A DNA stretch of 64,000 bases from Rhizopus arrhizus (GCA_024220505.1 JAKZZE010000008.1:1736001-1800000); one strand, 5' to 3'; positions 25,013 through 36,129 are shown, counted from the first letter of the stretch. A program made the numbers and translations. Notes: generated by a model from the sequence alone, not told the origin.

Positions 25013-25213
25013 GTTCATTCAACACATTTATACATCAGTAGGAAATCTCTCGCACATTTGCGCTTTCTTTATTCCCCTCTCCTCTTCCTCTCCCCTCCTA
25101 CTTTCTTTCTTTCTTTCTTTCATACATCCTTTTGAAAAAATAAAGTTAATGTCATAAAATCAAAAAGTACAATCAAAATCAAATGTTTTATATGTATATA
25201 TATATAAAGAATA

Positions 25214-25642
25214 AGATAAAAAAAGAAAAAACAAGAATACAGCAATAGGAAGACGAAGAGCTAAAATCTTTTTAATTCAAGAATATACACTTTTATATAT
25301 TTTTGAGGGATATGCACTTAAATTATTGACTTGTGAGCAAGATACTATGATCTTTTTTTTTTTGTGCATCAAAAACAGTATAGATCAAGTCATTACGATT
25401 AAAGTTAGTTGTTTAGGATATTTATTATTTGATAACCTATTTAACCTATGTTAGTAAGTTATTAGATATAGTTTAAATCAAATCAAAATGTCTTCCATGA
25501 TGATACATATAATGATATTCTGCTACTTTTATTCTTCATGCATTAATTGCTTCCTTTATCGTGATATACTTGAAATTGCTTTTTTTTTATTTTTTATTTT
25601 TAAATACAGCGATTAAACACAGTTTCAATTATATGAACTCAA
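25214..25642. other. Intergenic, AT-rich
   Basis: Lies between the end of the right repeat arm and the acetylesterase-like gene. T-rich stretches end in TACAG near 25609 and could be an upstream 5'-UTR splice acceptor. No ORF is seen. Confidence 0.45.
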
Positions 25643-26926
25643 ATGAGTTACATCTACAAAAATGTTGTATCTTTTCAAGTATTGCAACGAGATCCCAACA
25701 CAAACACAGCTACCTTAAGTATTGACAACGAAAGAATTATCTTACCTGTTGGTGGTCCTTATACAGTTGGTAATTGTTCAAATATTTATGTTGGCGATGT
25801 TTGGGTTATGGCTGGCCAAAGTAACATGAGAGGGCATGGATTCCTTCGCAACCCTTTTGATAATCAGACCTTGGTCATTTCTCCAGTAAATAGTATTTGC
25901 TTATACGCTTCTAATGAAAAGTGGAGGGAGGCTTCAGAGCCGACACACAACTTGTTTACATCGCCACGAGCAGTTCATCATACATTGCCTGATCCTACTG
26001 TTGCAAATCCGGATATTTGCAAATTCAGAGGTGCATCACTTGGACTTGCATTCGCCAAAGAGTACCAAAGACTAAACAACGGTATTCCCGTTGGTCTTGT
26101 GGCCTGTGCTCATGGAGGTACCTCTTTAGAAGACTGGCAAAGACCAGAAGAAATAAACAAAAATACTGCTCAAAATACTCTTTATGGTGCCATGGTAGAC
26201 AAGATTCATGCCATAGGCAATCACGTGGCCGGTATTCTATGGTATCAAGGAGAATCGGATGCGGTCAACCTGGAGGCCTCAAAGACCTACTATGAAAGGT
26301 TTCGACACTGGCTAGATCTGTTACGCGCAGATACTCGAGCAGATATGCCGGTAGCCTTTGTGCAAATAGGAGCACATCGAATAGATCGTCCTGAGAGCAT
26401 AGAAGCATGGAAGAATGTACAAGAGCACCAGAGAAAGCTGTTTGGTTACAAATCAATTACTGCTGGTGTGGCTAGCTTAGATTGCAGTTTAGACGACAGA
26501 GTACACCTTTCAGCATCAGGTCTAATTAAAGTAGGAAAACGGCTGGCACATGCTGCTATAGAGGCAGTAAAAAGGACAGCTGATTTTACTACACCAATGT
26601 GTGAAGCTGCGGCTTGTGAGCAAATAGAACTTATACCTTCTGTACTTTCTGTATACTCAATCAAATTGAGTTTTAGTCATATGGAAAACCTTGAGTGGAT
26701 TTGTAATGAACAGATAGAAGGATTTGAATTGAACAACTGTGAAAATAATGTCGTGATAGTTAATGCCAAAGTAGAAGGTAAGAGAGTCAGACTATATCTT
26801 TCTCATAAACCTACTACATCAGAAACATTATACTTGAGCTATGGAATGAATCAACAAAAGGCAACTTTAGTAACAACCGGTGGGTCTGCTTTACCTGCAT
26901 TTAAGAGATTCCCAATTTTGCTGTGA
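25643..26926 (+). CDS. Sialate O-acetylesterase-domain protein (SGNH hydrolase fold)
   Basis: Single-exon 427 aa protein. It has the SASA/SIAE-type nucleophile block VWVMAGQSNMRGHG (Ser60 in GQSNM) and the second conserved block GILWYQGESDA. A C-terminal DDRVHLSASG may give the catalytic Asp/His. Family members remove acetyl esters from sugars. I see no signal peptide from this ATG, so a cytosolic protein is expected unless an upstream exon exists; an in-frame TGA precedes the ATG. The substrate is unknown: fungi of this kind are not known to make sialic acids, so a plant or cell-wall acetylated glycan is as likely. Its stop is 35 bp from the stop of the convergent G alpha gene. Confidence 0.85.
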   Translation: MSYIYKNVVSFQVLQRDPNTNTATLSIDNERIILPVGGPYTVGNCSNIYVGDVWVMAGQSNMRGHGFLRNPFDNQTLVISPVNSICLYASNEKWREASEPTHNLFTSPRAVHHTLPDPTVANPDICKFRGASLGLAFAKEYQRLNNGIPVGLVACAHGGTSLEDWQRPEEINKNTAQNTLYGAMVDKIHAIGNHVAGILWYQGESDAVNLEASKTYYERFRHWLDLLRADTRADMPVAFVQIGAHRIDRPESIEAWKNVQEHQRKLFGYKSITAGVASLDCSLDDRVHLSASGLIKVGKRLAHAAIEAVKRTADFTTPMCEAAACEQIELIPSVLSVYSIKLSFSHMENLEWICNEQIEGFELNNCENNVVIVNAKVEGKRVRLYLSHKPTTSETLYLSYGMNQQKATLVTTGGSALPAFKRFPILL

Positions 26927-26961
26927 ACAATAAAAAAGAGACTTTATTATGTACAAAATAA

Positions 26962-28349
26962 CTACAGCATCAAGGTATTTAGGTTCTCATTAAGAATCGT
27001 ATCAGACACTGCTTCCATAACGTGCTGTAAAAGATTTGCGTCTGTTGCATCCGTATAGTGGATGTATAAAAGTTTGTTATCGTTTTGATTAAGTCTCTGA
27101 AATCTTCTTTTGAAGTATTCAACAGTTTGTTCATAGCTATGGTTGTCACCTTATGGATATGATTTAGTACATTAGTATTTTAATGTAAATTATTTTACCT
27201 TCGAAATCAGGGAACCATTTGGAAATAGGGGATATCAAAATCTTCTTCTTAAATATATCTATCTTATTTAAGAATAGGATCATAGAAGTGTTTATAAACC
27301 ATTTTGAATTACAAATATTATCAAAGAGCATCAGAGATTCATGCATTTGATTCTATTTTCATGAATTAGAGTGACCAGCTTAATCTTATTATCATAAAAG
27401 CTTACAGCATCCTTGTCTTCTACTAAACGCTGATCATAACCACTAATGGCTACTACAAAAAGAATTGCTGTAACATTTTCAAAGCAATGTATCCATTTTT
27501 TCCTTTCACTTCTTTGTCCACCAACATCAAACATGCGATAAGTTAATGGGCCAATGTGAAAAGTTGTTTCTATAATTCCAGTTGTTTTTGCTCTACATCT
27601 CACAATATCTTGATCCGTTGGTGTATAATCAGGTTGCCAGAATCTATCCAACTGTTTAAAAAAACTATATAAATTGAAAGATTAAGAGGTTACTAGGCAT
27701 ATATTATTTAGGAAACATCAATTCTATTTTTTTTTTTTTTCTTTTCTTTTTTTTTTACTAGGATGCATTATCGTGTAAAGCAAACATAGTGTTTGCTTCA
27801 TCTCTTACGCGTTGTACTCCTTTATCTGCCCATAAAGATGATAATGGTTTCAAGAGTGATATCGGATAAGGTTCTCTCTGCTTCAATTGCTCAACTTGTT
27901 GCACCAAAGGTACAAATTGCTATTTTGAGATCGTTTAAAATTAAAAAATAGACATATCGTTTTTGTCTTACGGCATTTTCTTTATTTTCAAAAGTGATAT
28001 TTAAAAGTTGCATAGCTTCAAATATTGTTTGCATTTCCATAATAATATTAGAAAATACGACAATTCTAAAACTCTCTCGTTCGTTGACATCGAAGCCAGA
28101 TGCATGTATTAACCGTAACTGTTTTAATATTGTTGATTTCCCTGATTCTCCTGCTCCTAAGTTAAAGTGATAAGGGTGTTGGTATAGTCTGAATCATTTT
28201 TTTTTAAATTTCTTACCTAACAGTAGCACCTTCACTTCACTCCTTAGCCTTTTCTCATCTGCTTTGATTTTTTTATCAATACTTTTACTCTTTTGTGCTT
28301 CAGGGTCGTTTTTATTATTTCTTAATAAAATGCTTGTACAAGAACCCAT
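26962..28349 (-). CDS. Heterotrimeric G-protein alpha subunit
   Basis: Six exons on the minus strand: 28217–28349, 27972–28156, 27759–27919, 27406–27664, 27199–27352 and 26962–27149. All phases close, giving 359 aa. It is the GTP-binding switch that couples seven-helix receptors to cAMP or MAPK pathways at the plasma membrane. Seen: N-terminal MGSCTS (Gly2 myristoylation and Cys4 palmitoylation candidates), P-loop GAGESGKST (45–53), switch I CRAKTTG (R184, T187), switch [14 protein letters not shown] (Q210), FLNKID guanine specificity and TDATDA before the C-terminal helix. The last residues are NTLML, with no Cys at position –4, unlike Gpa1/Gi types. The exon 3/4 junction was chosen because only TATAG before TTTTTTTAAACAG keeps the frame. 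The gene lies tail to tail with the acetylesterase. Confidence 0.92.
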
Positions 28350-29715
28350 GATCTATAAAAGTGTACTTTGGGTGAAAAAAAGAAAAAAAGAAAAGAAAGG
28401 CAAGGACGTTTTTTCTCCCACAAATTTAAATGGAATTTATGCAACACGGGAATGTCCAATCATATTCGAACGTGAAACATGGCTCGCACAATTAACGCAA
28501 ATCGTATTTTGGATTCTACTCAGGTTCTGATTGTTCCAAATTAATCACAGTATACAATGCTTGCAGTATTAGTAATTACAAACTACAAATTGAAATGCTC
28601 TCATAATTCTCCTTCATTCAAGTAAGTCAAAAGAAATATTTTGACCTGAATTTAGTAGTATAAAAGGCTTCTTTAAGAAGGTTAAGGATCTTATTTTACA
28701 TTTAAGTTTCTTATTTAATCTAATAAAGAAAAAAGGGCGAAACATGGCTTTAATTGAATTAAAATGATAAATAGGTTTCAGCATTGCTTCTTTCACGAAA
28801 AAAAAATATCCAAATTATTGACCTTCACAGTCATTTCAAAAAAAGTAAAGTCGCACTTTTAAATTTGGAAGTCGTCCAAAATCTGTTTATCCCAAAACTT
28901 AAGTCGTGCTCACATTTTATAAACTTTGCTTAATAAGTGCCCTATAAAATACTTGACATTTTATTACTATATAAAAATAACATTTGTTTTCTTTCTTCTT
29001 CTTTTTCTTATTTACAGACTCTTTTACAGGCATTCAATATAAATCTCGACTGAATACTATTTGGGATGCAGTCTGTTCAATTTCCGATACGGTGAAGTTG
29101 ATTAATTTCTTTCTCCTTAATCCATTTACGCTTTCTTTAACAACTTTTGTTTGAGTTATTCGATCATATCGAAAACCATAGCATTGGAATTACCATAAAA
29201 AGGGGTGCTATTTGAATGCAAAACGAACTTTAAAAATCAAAAAGAACCGAAGATGATCCTAGACTAACATTCGACTTTGTCAACTTTCAACAAACAATCA
29301 ATGAATATAACGCGAGAACAGGCAACCTGTATGTTCTTTGGTGAAGGATGAATGAAATCAATTGATCACTTCTTGTACCAGGGATATATCAAAAACTTAC
29401 AAAAAGAAGGTATCAAGTTGTGGGATAGGCTAGAAAGTCTGTTGGAAATGAAGATGATGGCACTGGAATTCGATTGCTACAAACTATGAGTGAACAATTA
29501 GTCAAAAAGCGCTTGATGAATAAGGTTCCTGTGTCTTCGTGTTCTCTGCCGATAAGATTTTATTTTTTACTGAGAGACCTGACGGAATCTTGTCCGTTCT
29601 TATGTAGGTATCTTCAAATGGCCTGTAGCTACCATCGATTTTTCCCAACATGATTTCATGATGGCATGCACATAATGCAAGAAATGATACATAGGCTTTT
29701 CCTTCGATCTCTAAA
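28350..29715. other. Intergenic, G alpha upstream region
   Basis: AT-rich sequence upstream of the G alpha start. Short open stretches (28264–28530 + is antisense to G alpha exon 1; 28614–28796 –) show no family signature. The region from about 29280 holds scraps that may be outer parts of the decayed transposon. Confidence 0.45.
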
Positions 29716-29778
29716 TTAGAAAGAACTTTTCGATTAAAAATAAAAACAAGTTCGACCAAGTTGTAATGAATTTTCAAA
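29716..29778. repeat. Left terminal inverted repeat
   Basis: Pairs with 30879–30941 over about 60 bp with few mismatches; includes a TTCGACCAA motif. An ORF of 91 codons crossing it on the minus strand (29502–29777) is probably not a gene. Confidence 0.75.
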
Positions 29779-29874
29779 TAAAAGTTCCTTTCTTAATTTT
29801 CTCTTGAAAAGGGCGAGCCTAGAAATGTCTATGACTTTAATGAACAAAGCAACCTTCAAATGCAAGAAAAATTA

Positions 29875-30813
29875 TAGGCAGCAGTATCAGAGCTACTCAT
29901 AGAAAGAAAAAGACAGGGCTATCCAGACGTATATGTTTACTACTATTAGTTAGAGCAAGGTTGGAGAGAAGTATGGTATACCTGCATCTGCCTTAAAGAC
30001 TTGGATTAAAGCAGCAAAAGAAGCATTCAGAAAAGAACCAGAATCTTCGCCAGCATATGAGATTTTTGGAAGAATTTATCGACAACAACCCAGTGGCCAT
30101 GCTAGGTCAAATAGCTGATGTCCTCAGTGATAAATTTGAAGACCTTAGAATTTCTAAATCTGGCATGGATAAACACCTGATAGAAGACTGCCCTTATATA
30201 CTAAAGAGAATTACAAAGATTCCTCCCAAACGAAACTCTCCTGATGTTATTGAACTGAGATTTAGAGCTGTTGAGGCGTGGATTAAAGACTCTCACATCA
30301 GTTTTATGCAAAACTATATCTTCATTGATGAATTCGGGTTCAATCTTCATACTGTAAGAAGCCAGAGCAGATCCAAGAAAGATGAGCTTGCAAAACTTGT
30401 GGTAGCAACCACCAGGGGGACTATCAATTTCCATATTAGACGCAATTTGTTCCCTTCGCGTGGTCAACTTTGGACTCAAGGTAACTAGAGCTGGTACAAA
30501 GTGGAAGGAATTCATGGCATTTCCTATACATGTCATGGATGACCTTGATAAACACAATTTGAAGGGTTGCAACTTGGTCATAGATAATGCACCTATTCAT
30601 AAGCTTGAAAAGATCACAGAGGAGGTCAGCAAAAGAGGATATAGGATAATACACCTTCCACCTTACTCCTCTTTCTTAAAACTAATAAAAGAGTTTTGGG
30701 CCAAGATGAAGACATTTGTTTACAAATCTCCATTGACAGATTGCAACAACTTAGTAATAATAAGAAAGACTGCAGAGAAAGTGACTCCTGAGGAACTGTT
30801 AAGGATGAATTAG
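29875..30813 (+). pseudogene. IS630/Tc1-like DDE transposase, broken
   Basis: The frame opens around 29880 in sequence that reads like a DNA-binding part. It is clear from 30057 to about 30450, then shifts frame near 30440–30465 and continues to 30813. Seen: YIFIDEFGFN (first catalytic Asp), LVIDNAPIHK (second Asp) and LPPYSSFLKLIKEFW, where the family expects NPIEEFW. The Lys codon at 30688–30690 stands where the third acidic residue should be. The frameshift and this change make it inactive. It belongs to the element bounded by the inverted repeats. Confidence 0.8.
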
Positions 30814-30878
30814 GCATTTCAAATCCTTCTTTGAACGTTGTTTAAACAAAGAAGAATTTCTTTAATTTAACCATGCAA

Positions 30879-30941
30879 TTGAAAACTCATTGCAACTTGA
30901 GTCGAGCTTATTTTTATTTTTAATCGAAAAGTTCTTTCTGA
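30879..30941. repeat. Right terminal inverted repeat
   Basis: Reverse complement of the left repeat. The shared core ends at 30939, and the similarity weakens further outward. Confidence 0.75.
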
Positions 30942-31483
30942 CTTAGTCGATACAAAGGCACATAAATGGACGAAATAAGCAAGTTCATTTGGTCGAAATG
31001 AGACGTCACTTTTGGTCGAAATTTATTTTTATTGGTCAAATTTAGTTGCCGCTTTGGTCGAATTTGAAGTGGAAATATGGCAATTCACTGACAATATGCT
31101 AAACGTCACGTTTCCTCTTTTTCTCTTATTTTACTTTATTTCAGTTAAATGGTAAGAAACACAAAAGACAATTAAACAATTAACCAGTTTTTATTATTAT
31201 ACTATAGGCTGCTATATTCAACTTTCAGTCTTTACTTTTAGTCATTTTGCTAACTATTTGTACATGTACTTACATCCGAGCTCAGGCACCTTCTTTGCTA
31301 GATAAAAATAAAACTGGGTAAAACAAGAAATAAAGTCAAATAACAAATAAATACTAAGTATGTTGGCATTAGACTACTTGGATTATTTTGGAAAGCAGCA
31401 AGAATAGGAGAAAGATTAAGCCCCTATGTTTCTCTTGCATGCATAGTTATGAGTTTTACTTTAATGATGAATTAAATAATAAA
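30942..31483. other. Intergenic between transposon and bZIP gene
   Basis: Contains the TTGGTCGAA cluster, then AT-rich sequence forming the 3' flank of the bZIP gene. No coding signal. Confidence 0.5.
30985..31065. repeat. Repeated TTGGTCGAA motif cluster
   Basis: Four spaced copies of TTGGTC(G/A)AA in about 80 bp, just outside the right inverted repeat. The reverse-complement motif occurs at 29756 inside the left repeat. They may be subterminal transposase-binding repeats (inference). Confidence 0.55.
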
Positions 31484-32522
31484 TTATTTTTGTGGATCCA
31501 GATTCTGATAGCTTTTTTTGAGTTCTTCAAGCAGAGACACCTTGCAGATTTGTGCTCTTTTCTTTAAATCGTCACATAGATGCTCCAAATCAAACTCATT
31601 AAATTTTGGATGCTGGCTTAATTGATTCCACAGTTTAAACAAGTTTTCTGGATTATCATCGTTTTGTACTTGATCCAGTGGACTAAATAGATCAAAATCT
31701 TCTTGGCTTATCGTGAATTTACCATCCAATGGATTTGTGCACCTTAGCAATTCCGAACGACATACTAATTCATTCGAGTGTGGGTTTGCATCAAAATTGA
31801 CAAGGTCATTCGTGTATTTTGTTTCAGGTGTACGGCTTGCGGATGCTATTGACGCTGAACTATTAGGACTATCAAAGTGGGGCGAATTGCCCCTAGCAAC
31901 CTTTTGAGGCCTTTCCTCATCAAGTGATTGATTTTTTGATAAAGGACAGTTAAATGAGGAAAGGAGCGCAGCGTTCTCAGATTGTAACTTTGTAACTATA
32001 TTCTTTAGCATTTGGTTCTCTTGATGTAGCTCTGTTTTTTTATCGGCATTCATTTTTTTCAATTCTTTTACTTTCTCTTCTAGCATTCGTACATAGTTTT
32101 CTTTTCTTTCTCTAAATGCCTTTTGCGCTGCTCTATTTCGTGCTTTCTTTGTGCCCTCGGACTACAGGATATTAATTGTCAGAGGATAAAAAAAAGTTAG
32201 GGTAATATTATTATACCTCATCGTCGTCACTCGTTATGAGCTTTTTCCCGATTTTTCTCGGTGAGCTTGTACATTCTATGTTCCTATTATCGTTTGTTGA
32301 ATCAAATTTATGAATTTCTGACTCATTGGTTTCGCTAGTTGAACAAGCTGTGTTTGAAGAAAAGCAAGGCATGTCTTCAGTATCGATGCCGTTTTTATCA
32401 GATAGTAAAGCCATTAGAAGTGATGCCTGTCCTTCTGGGTCACCATTTAAAAGTGAAAGATCTGGGCTGTTTCCTTGTTGAGCGAGTTTATATACAATGT
32501 CATTTATTGTGGAATTATTCAT
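31484..32522 (-). CDS. Yap1/Pap1-like bZIP transcription factor
   Basis: Two exons, 32217–32522 and 31484–32161, coding for 327 aa; the 55 bp intron sits just before the DNA-binding region. The basic region ARNRAAQKAFRERKENY (N111, R119) is typical of fungal AP-1-like factors and is followed by a heptad coiled coil. The C-terminus matches the Pap1 redox domain pattern: QHPKFNEFDLEHLCDDLKKR, with Cys298 and Cys308. In Yap1/Pap1 these cysteines form disulfides under oxidative stress, hiding a nuclear export signal. The Cys normally found upstream in that domain appears as Phe/Leu here (ENLFKLWNQL). Role as an oxidant or drug stress regulator is inferred from the family. Confidence 0.88.
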
Positions 32523-32924
32523 AGTTGAAAAAGTGCAAAAGAATAAAAGTAGTTCAGTGAAATTCCATGAGATTATAAATATACAAGTCACATAGCCCCA
32601 ATAATACTTGTTCATGCACTTCAAATTCAGACAAATAAACAGAAAGAATTTTTAGGCAGGTTGTCTGTATTCTCACCTCATTTTGCCTTTGATTGGCTTA
32701 ATAGGTCCGCATTGAGATTTTTTAGCAAGTGTTTTGTAATGCAGCAAAGACAGGACTCATTTATTCAATAGAAATAGATTTTTACTCATTGAAATATTAA
32801 ATATACACTTTTTACAACATAGTATTAAGCAAAATCCTAGTGTCTTCAATAAGCTACAACAGTTCTCTATGTACAAATAATTTCATGTATTTTATTCTAT
32901 CTACAAGAAAAGTTGGCGCAAACT
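32523..32924. other. Intergenic, about 400 bp
   Basis: Holds the upstream region of the Yap1-like gene and the 3' flank of the gene ending at 32925. Nothing else seen. Confidence 0.55.
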
Positions 32925-34574
32925 CTATAAGCTTCCTGTCTCATTTGTCTTTTTCTGTTTTCTCTCTCGAAGTCTTGCTGCTTTCCTTTCTGCAGCAGGC
33001 ACCAACGAGCCTTGATGAGTAAACCATAAATGGGTTGCAAATTTGTATTTCAACTCATTCACTAACAAGGAATTGCTTGTGCCTTCAACCTGCTCTTCTT
33101 CATGACTCCAATCAATCGTCTCATCCCATCGACCCTGACTAAGGCCCTGAATAAACTCATCCCATTCGTTATTTGTAAACGTCAAATGTAATTTTGATCC
33201 GCTCAATTCTTTGGTCATCAATAACACACCTTGTCCTACGACCTTTGTCAGCTGCATCATTCTTTCTCCAACCATCACATTTCTTCTGAACGCTGCCCAA
33301 TTTGACTCTGTCAAATGTGGCTCTATCCAGCTTCTGTAGGCCTTCATATTTGCATTTCTCTCTCTGTCCTTATCTTTTTCGGATCCCCCTGATTCATCAT
33401 CCAATGAAGTAGGCGTTGCAATGCGGATGACTTGATTAGGAAACACCTTGGCAAACACATTTTGAAATTGAACAAAGGCAAGGTATAATCGAAAATAGTC
33501 ATTGTTGTAATAGATACCATTTTGGTTCATACCGTTTTCCAAATGTGGCTTCATATTAGAATGATGAGTAAGTATTCTTAGAGCAGGAGTCAACCATTTG
33601 TTTGCTTCCTCCTGGCTTAGACGATCGGCATCAAGATCTTCGGGTAATGTTACTTGTTCAATAGCCAAGCTAAAATCGGGTGGTAATCGCTGCGCTTTTT
33701 GCTCGAGATCAGCTAACATGATGGCTCGCATCCTGCTAATAATATCATCGCCTAATTACAAAGTATGACTAATTAGTTTTGCAACATGTTTCTGTATTAA
33801 ACAATTACGTCTTTGTCCAAATTCACCGTGCCGGTGAGGTATCTTTGGTTTCTTGGGCGGCAGGGAAGCTAGTTCTTGTGAATAATTATAGTCATAGTCT
33901 GTGATCTGCTTTTTCCGTTTCTTCAATAACGAGGCCTGTGTCAATACACCTTGCTCTGCGTATCTCTGCAAAAGAGGTGGCTCCCTTGAGATTCTTCCAT
34001 CCTGGTAATAAAATCCTCTTTGTCTTGGTTCCATAATGATCTCAACCCTTGGACTTGATCCTTCTGATTGATGCTCTTGTTCCGGAGACCAAGGAATAGG
34101 TCGAATGTGTGTATACGGTCGCACGGTATATCGATCTGTAGTTGCATCTTCATCATTCGACATCACTTGAACTGGCGCGGGATTCGTAAGATACGAGACA
34201 GATAACTGTCTCTGAGGCTCAACAGGACTGGCAATAGCTGCCACTGCTGCTGCTGTTGTTCCCTCTACTGTCCTGTTTTCACAGCAGCATAAAGCTGAAA
34301 AGGGGAGTTGAACGCATCCAGTGATATGTTCATCTTGAAAGATGATGTGCTCTTCGTGTGCAGGTTTATGAAATGAAAATTGGTCGCCCAAGGCATAGAC
34401 AATACAAAAATAGAGTTTGGCTACTCTTTCTGTGTCTGGTTTTTTCTTAATGATTAGTTTAATGATTCGAAACAGTTCGAGTAGATCTTCATCTACTAAA
34501 ATATCTTCTGCTTGTGGTTTAAAATGTTGTAAATCGATAGGTGACTGAAGAGGACATGGCGCTGACTGATTCAT
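32925..34574 (-). CDS. Unrecognised protein with basic nuclear-type motifs
   Basis: Two exons, 33809–34574 and 32925–33751, joined in frame by a 57 bp intron (GTAATT…ATTAG), giving 530 aa. I do not recognise the family. The N-terminal 100 residues look folded, with a helical stretch LLELFRIIKLIIKKK. The middle is low-complexity (Ala/Ser/Gln-rich) and ends in basic clusters LLKKRKKQ and PPKKPKIPHR that could be nuclear localisation signals. The second exon reads as a compact helical domain. The C-terminus is again basic (AERKAARLRERKQKK). Uniform coding quality and the phase-correct intron support a real gene. A role in transcription or chromatin would fit but is only inference. Confidence 0.75.
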
Positions 34575-34755
34575 TGTGAAGTGAAAGAGAGCTTGAAAGA
34601 GAAAAAAGTTGTACGAAAAGTTTTTCTTGTTGGTATTTAATGCCCTGAGTTTTAAATGCAAGATTCACACACAAAGAGATAACAAAAAAAAACCGTATCA
34701 CATCATTGAATAGATAAGCAAAGGTATTGAAATTTGTTTAATTTACACAAAACAT

Positions 34756-35997
34756 TTAAGCATCGTCCACTGATGATTCCTTCATTTCTTCAAGTACCTT
34801 TATCATCTCGGCTAACTCCACTTTTTCTATTCATGTTGTAAGTATATCACTTTTTTATAAATAGAATTTATTTACCAGGCGCTAATTCGTGTGCCTTTTT
34901 AAATGCCTCAAAAGCACGTTCGTATAATTCCACGGCCTCATCCTCATCGTCCACTAGACCAGACTGTGTCATAAGAAGTCCAGCAAGCTATGTCCAATAC
35001 ATATATTATTGGTACAGGAACAAGTAAAATAAAAGTGTTTACTTACCAGCTCACACATAAATGGATGTTCTTTGGATAACTTTGCAACATGTAAGTCATT
35101 CGCTTTATTAGCCAACTCAATGGCTTTGGATACCACCTTGATTCTTTCTTGAGTTTTGTCGAGTAACTTTTCCTGGTGGGTGAGACAAGCGGCCCAAATA
35201 GTGATCAATTCCCAATTTTCCTCATATCCAGGTACTTGCTGAATAAATTCAATGGCCGCTTCCAAAACAACTTGGGTATGTTCTTTTTGTACAGGTAAAT
35301 CAAGTGAAAGACCATAGGTTCTGAGTTCGCCAATCACACGCTGAAATAAGGGGATGGAAGGGATCTTTTGGGATGACACCACCTCACGAGCATAACTCAC
35401 TGCCTCCTTGTAAAGCTGAATCTCTTCTTTAGTCACTTGTTGTTTTGACAAGAGCTCTTCATAGGCTTCTTCATCCACTTCTTCTTCATCGTCACTTGGA
35501 TGTAATTCTGCCTCTTGTCGAGCAAAAACAGCCTCCTTTTGCTTTCGCATATAGTTGGCAAGGACCATGCTCGCATAAGCCAACTTTAGTTTCAATTGCG
35601 TGTCATTCGATTCCTTTTTGAGTTCTCCTTTTAATATATCCAGACCTTCCTTGATACTCTCTTCCACCTCAATTGCTTTACCGAGCTCTATCAGACAATC
35701 TGCGTAACCTACGCGGTTATCAGGTTCCTCTTCTTGAAACTTTTCCAAGGCCATGTCAAATAATCTGCGCGCCATTTCGTTGTCTCCTTCCTTAGATTCA
35801 TCTATAGCCAAGTCAACGAGTTCCTGAGCAGTAGGTTGGACATCGTCTGGTTCTCCATCGTCTTTGGTGAATGCGATCTCTACCTCTCCCACATCGCAGC
35901 CGGTACATGTGTCGTCAGAACAGCCTGGGGCATGGTTTTCAGTTTTGCTACGTTTGCTGCTTTCGGCTACAGGATCTTGGTTACTGCGTTTTGACAT
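34756..35997 (-). CDS. TPR-like protein, possibly Ett1/Nro1 family
   Basis: Three exons, 35047–35997, 34876–34987 and 34756–34826, coding for 377 aa with closing phases. It begins MSKRSNQDP with a basic SSKRSK cluster, then a CxxDxCTGC stretch, an acidic linker, and repeated helical hairpins over residues 60–360 that read as TPR-like repeats. The layout (basic/acidic start, helical repeats, acidic insert around 175–190, acidic tail) resembles Ett1/Nro1. Yeast Ett1 promotes translation termination; fission yeast Nro1 controls an oxygen-sensing prolyl hydroxylase. Assignment is by overall look, not a signature. It starts 132 bp from LAS1, divergently, so the two probably share a promoter region. 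Confidence 0.75.
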
Positions 35998-36129
35998 GTA
36001 AAAAGTATAGAAAGAGAGAAAGAAAAACAATGCATAAATTTTATCACAATTCTATGTCTCCTGTTATGTGGCTTAGCGTAAGTAAGAACTTCAATTGTAT
36101 TTCATTTTTTTCCCTACATTTTTTCTTTA
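35998..36129. promoter_or_regulatory. Shared divergent promoter, TPR-like gene / LAS1
   Basis: Only 132 bp separate the two start codons, so both promoters must overlap here or extend into the neighbouring gene. No factor site is claimed. Confidence 0.6.

Larger units (their letters stand above)
23622..25213. repeat. Right arm of the 1.59-kb inverted repeat
   Basis: 1,592 bp, the reverse-complement partner of 20047–21633. It carries polygalacturonase copy 3 with its short promoter and 3' flank. Confidence 0.92.
29716..30941 (+). mobile_element. Decayed DNA transposon with long terminal inverted repeats
   Basis: About 1.23 kb, delimited by an imperfect inverted repeat of about 60 bp at 29716–29778 and 30879–30941, sharing an identical core AGAAAGAACTTTTCGATTAA. 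It encloses a broken IS630/Tc1-like transposase. Outside the right repeat, TTGGTCGAA-type motifs recur at 30989–31062, so the true end may lie further out. The superfamily is inferred from the transposase. Confidence 0.72.

Noticed and set aside
29502..29777. 91-codon minus-strand ORF as a gene
   Set aside because: Covers the left inverted repeat of a transposon; no recognisable protein.
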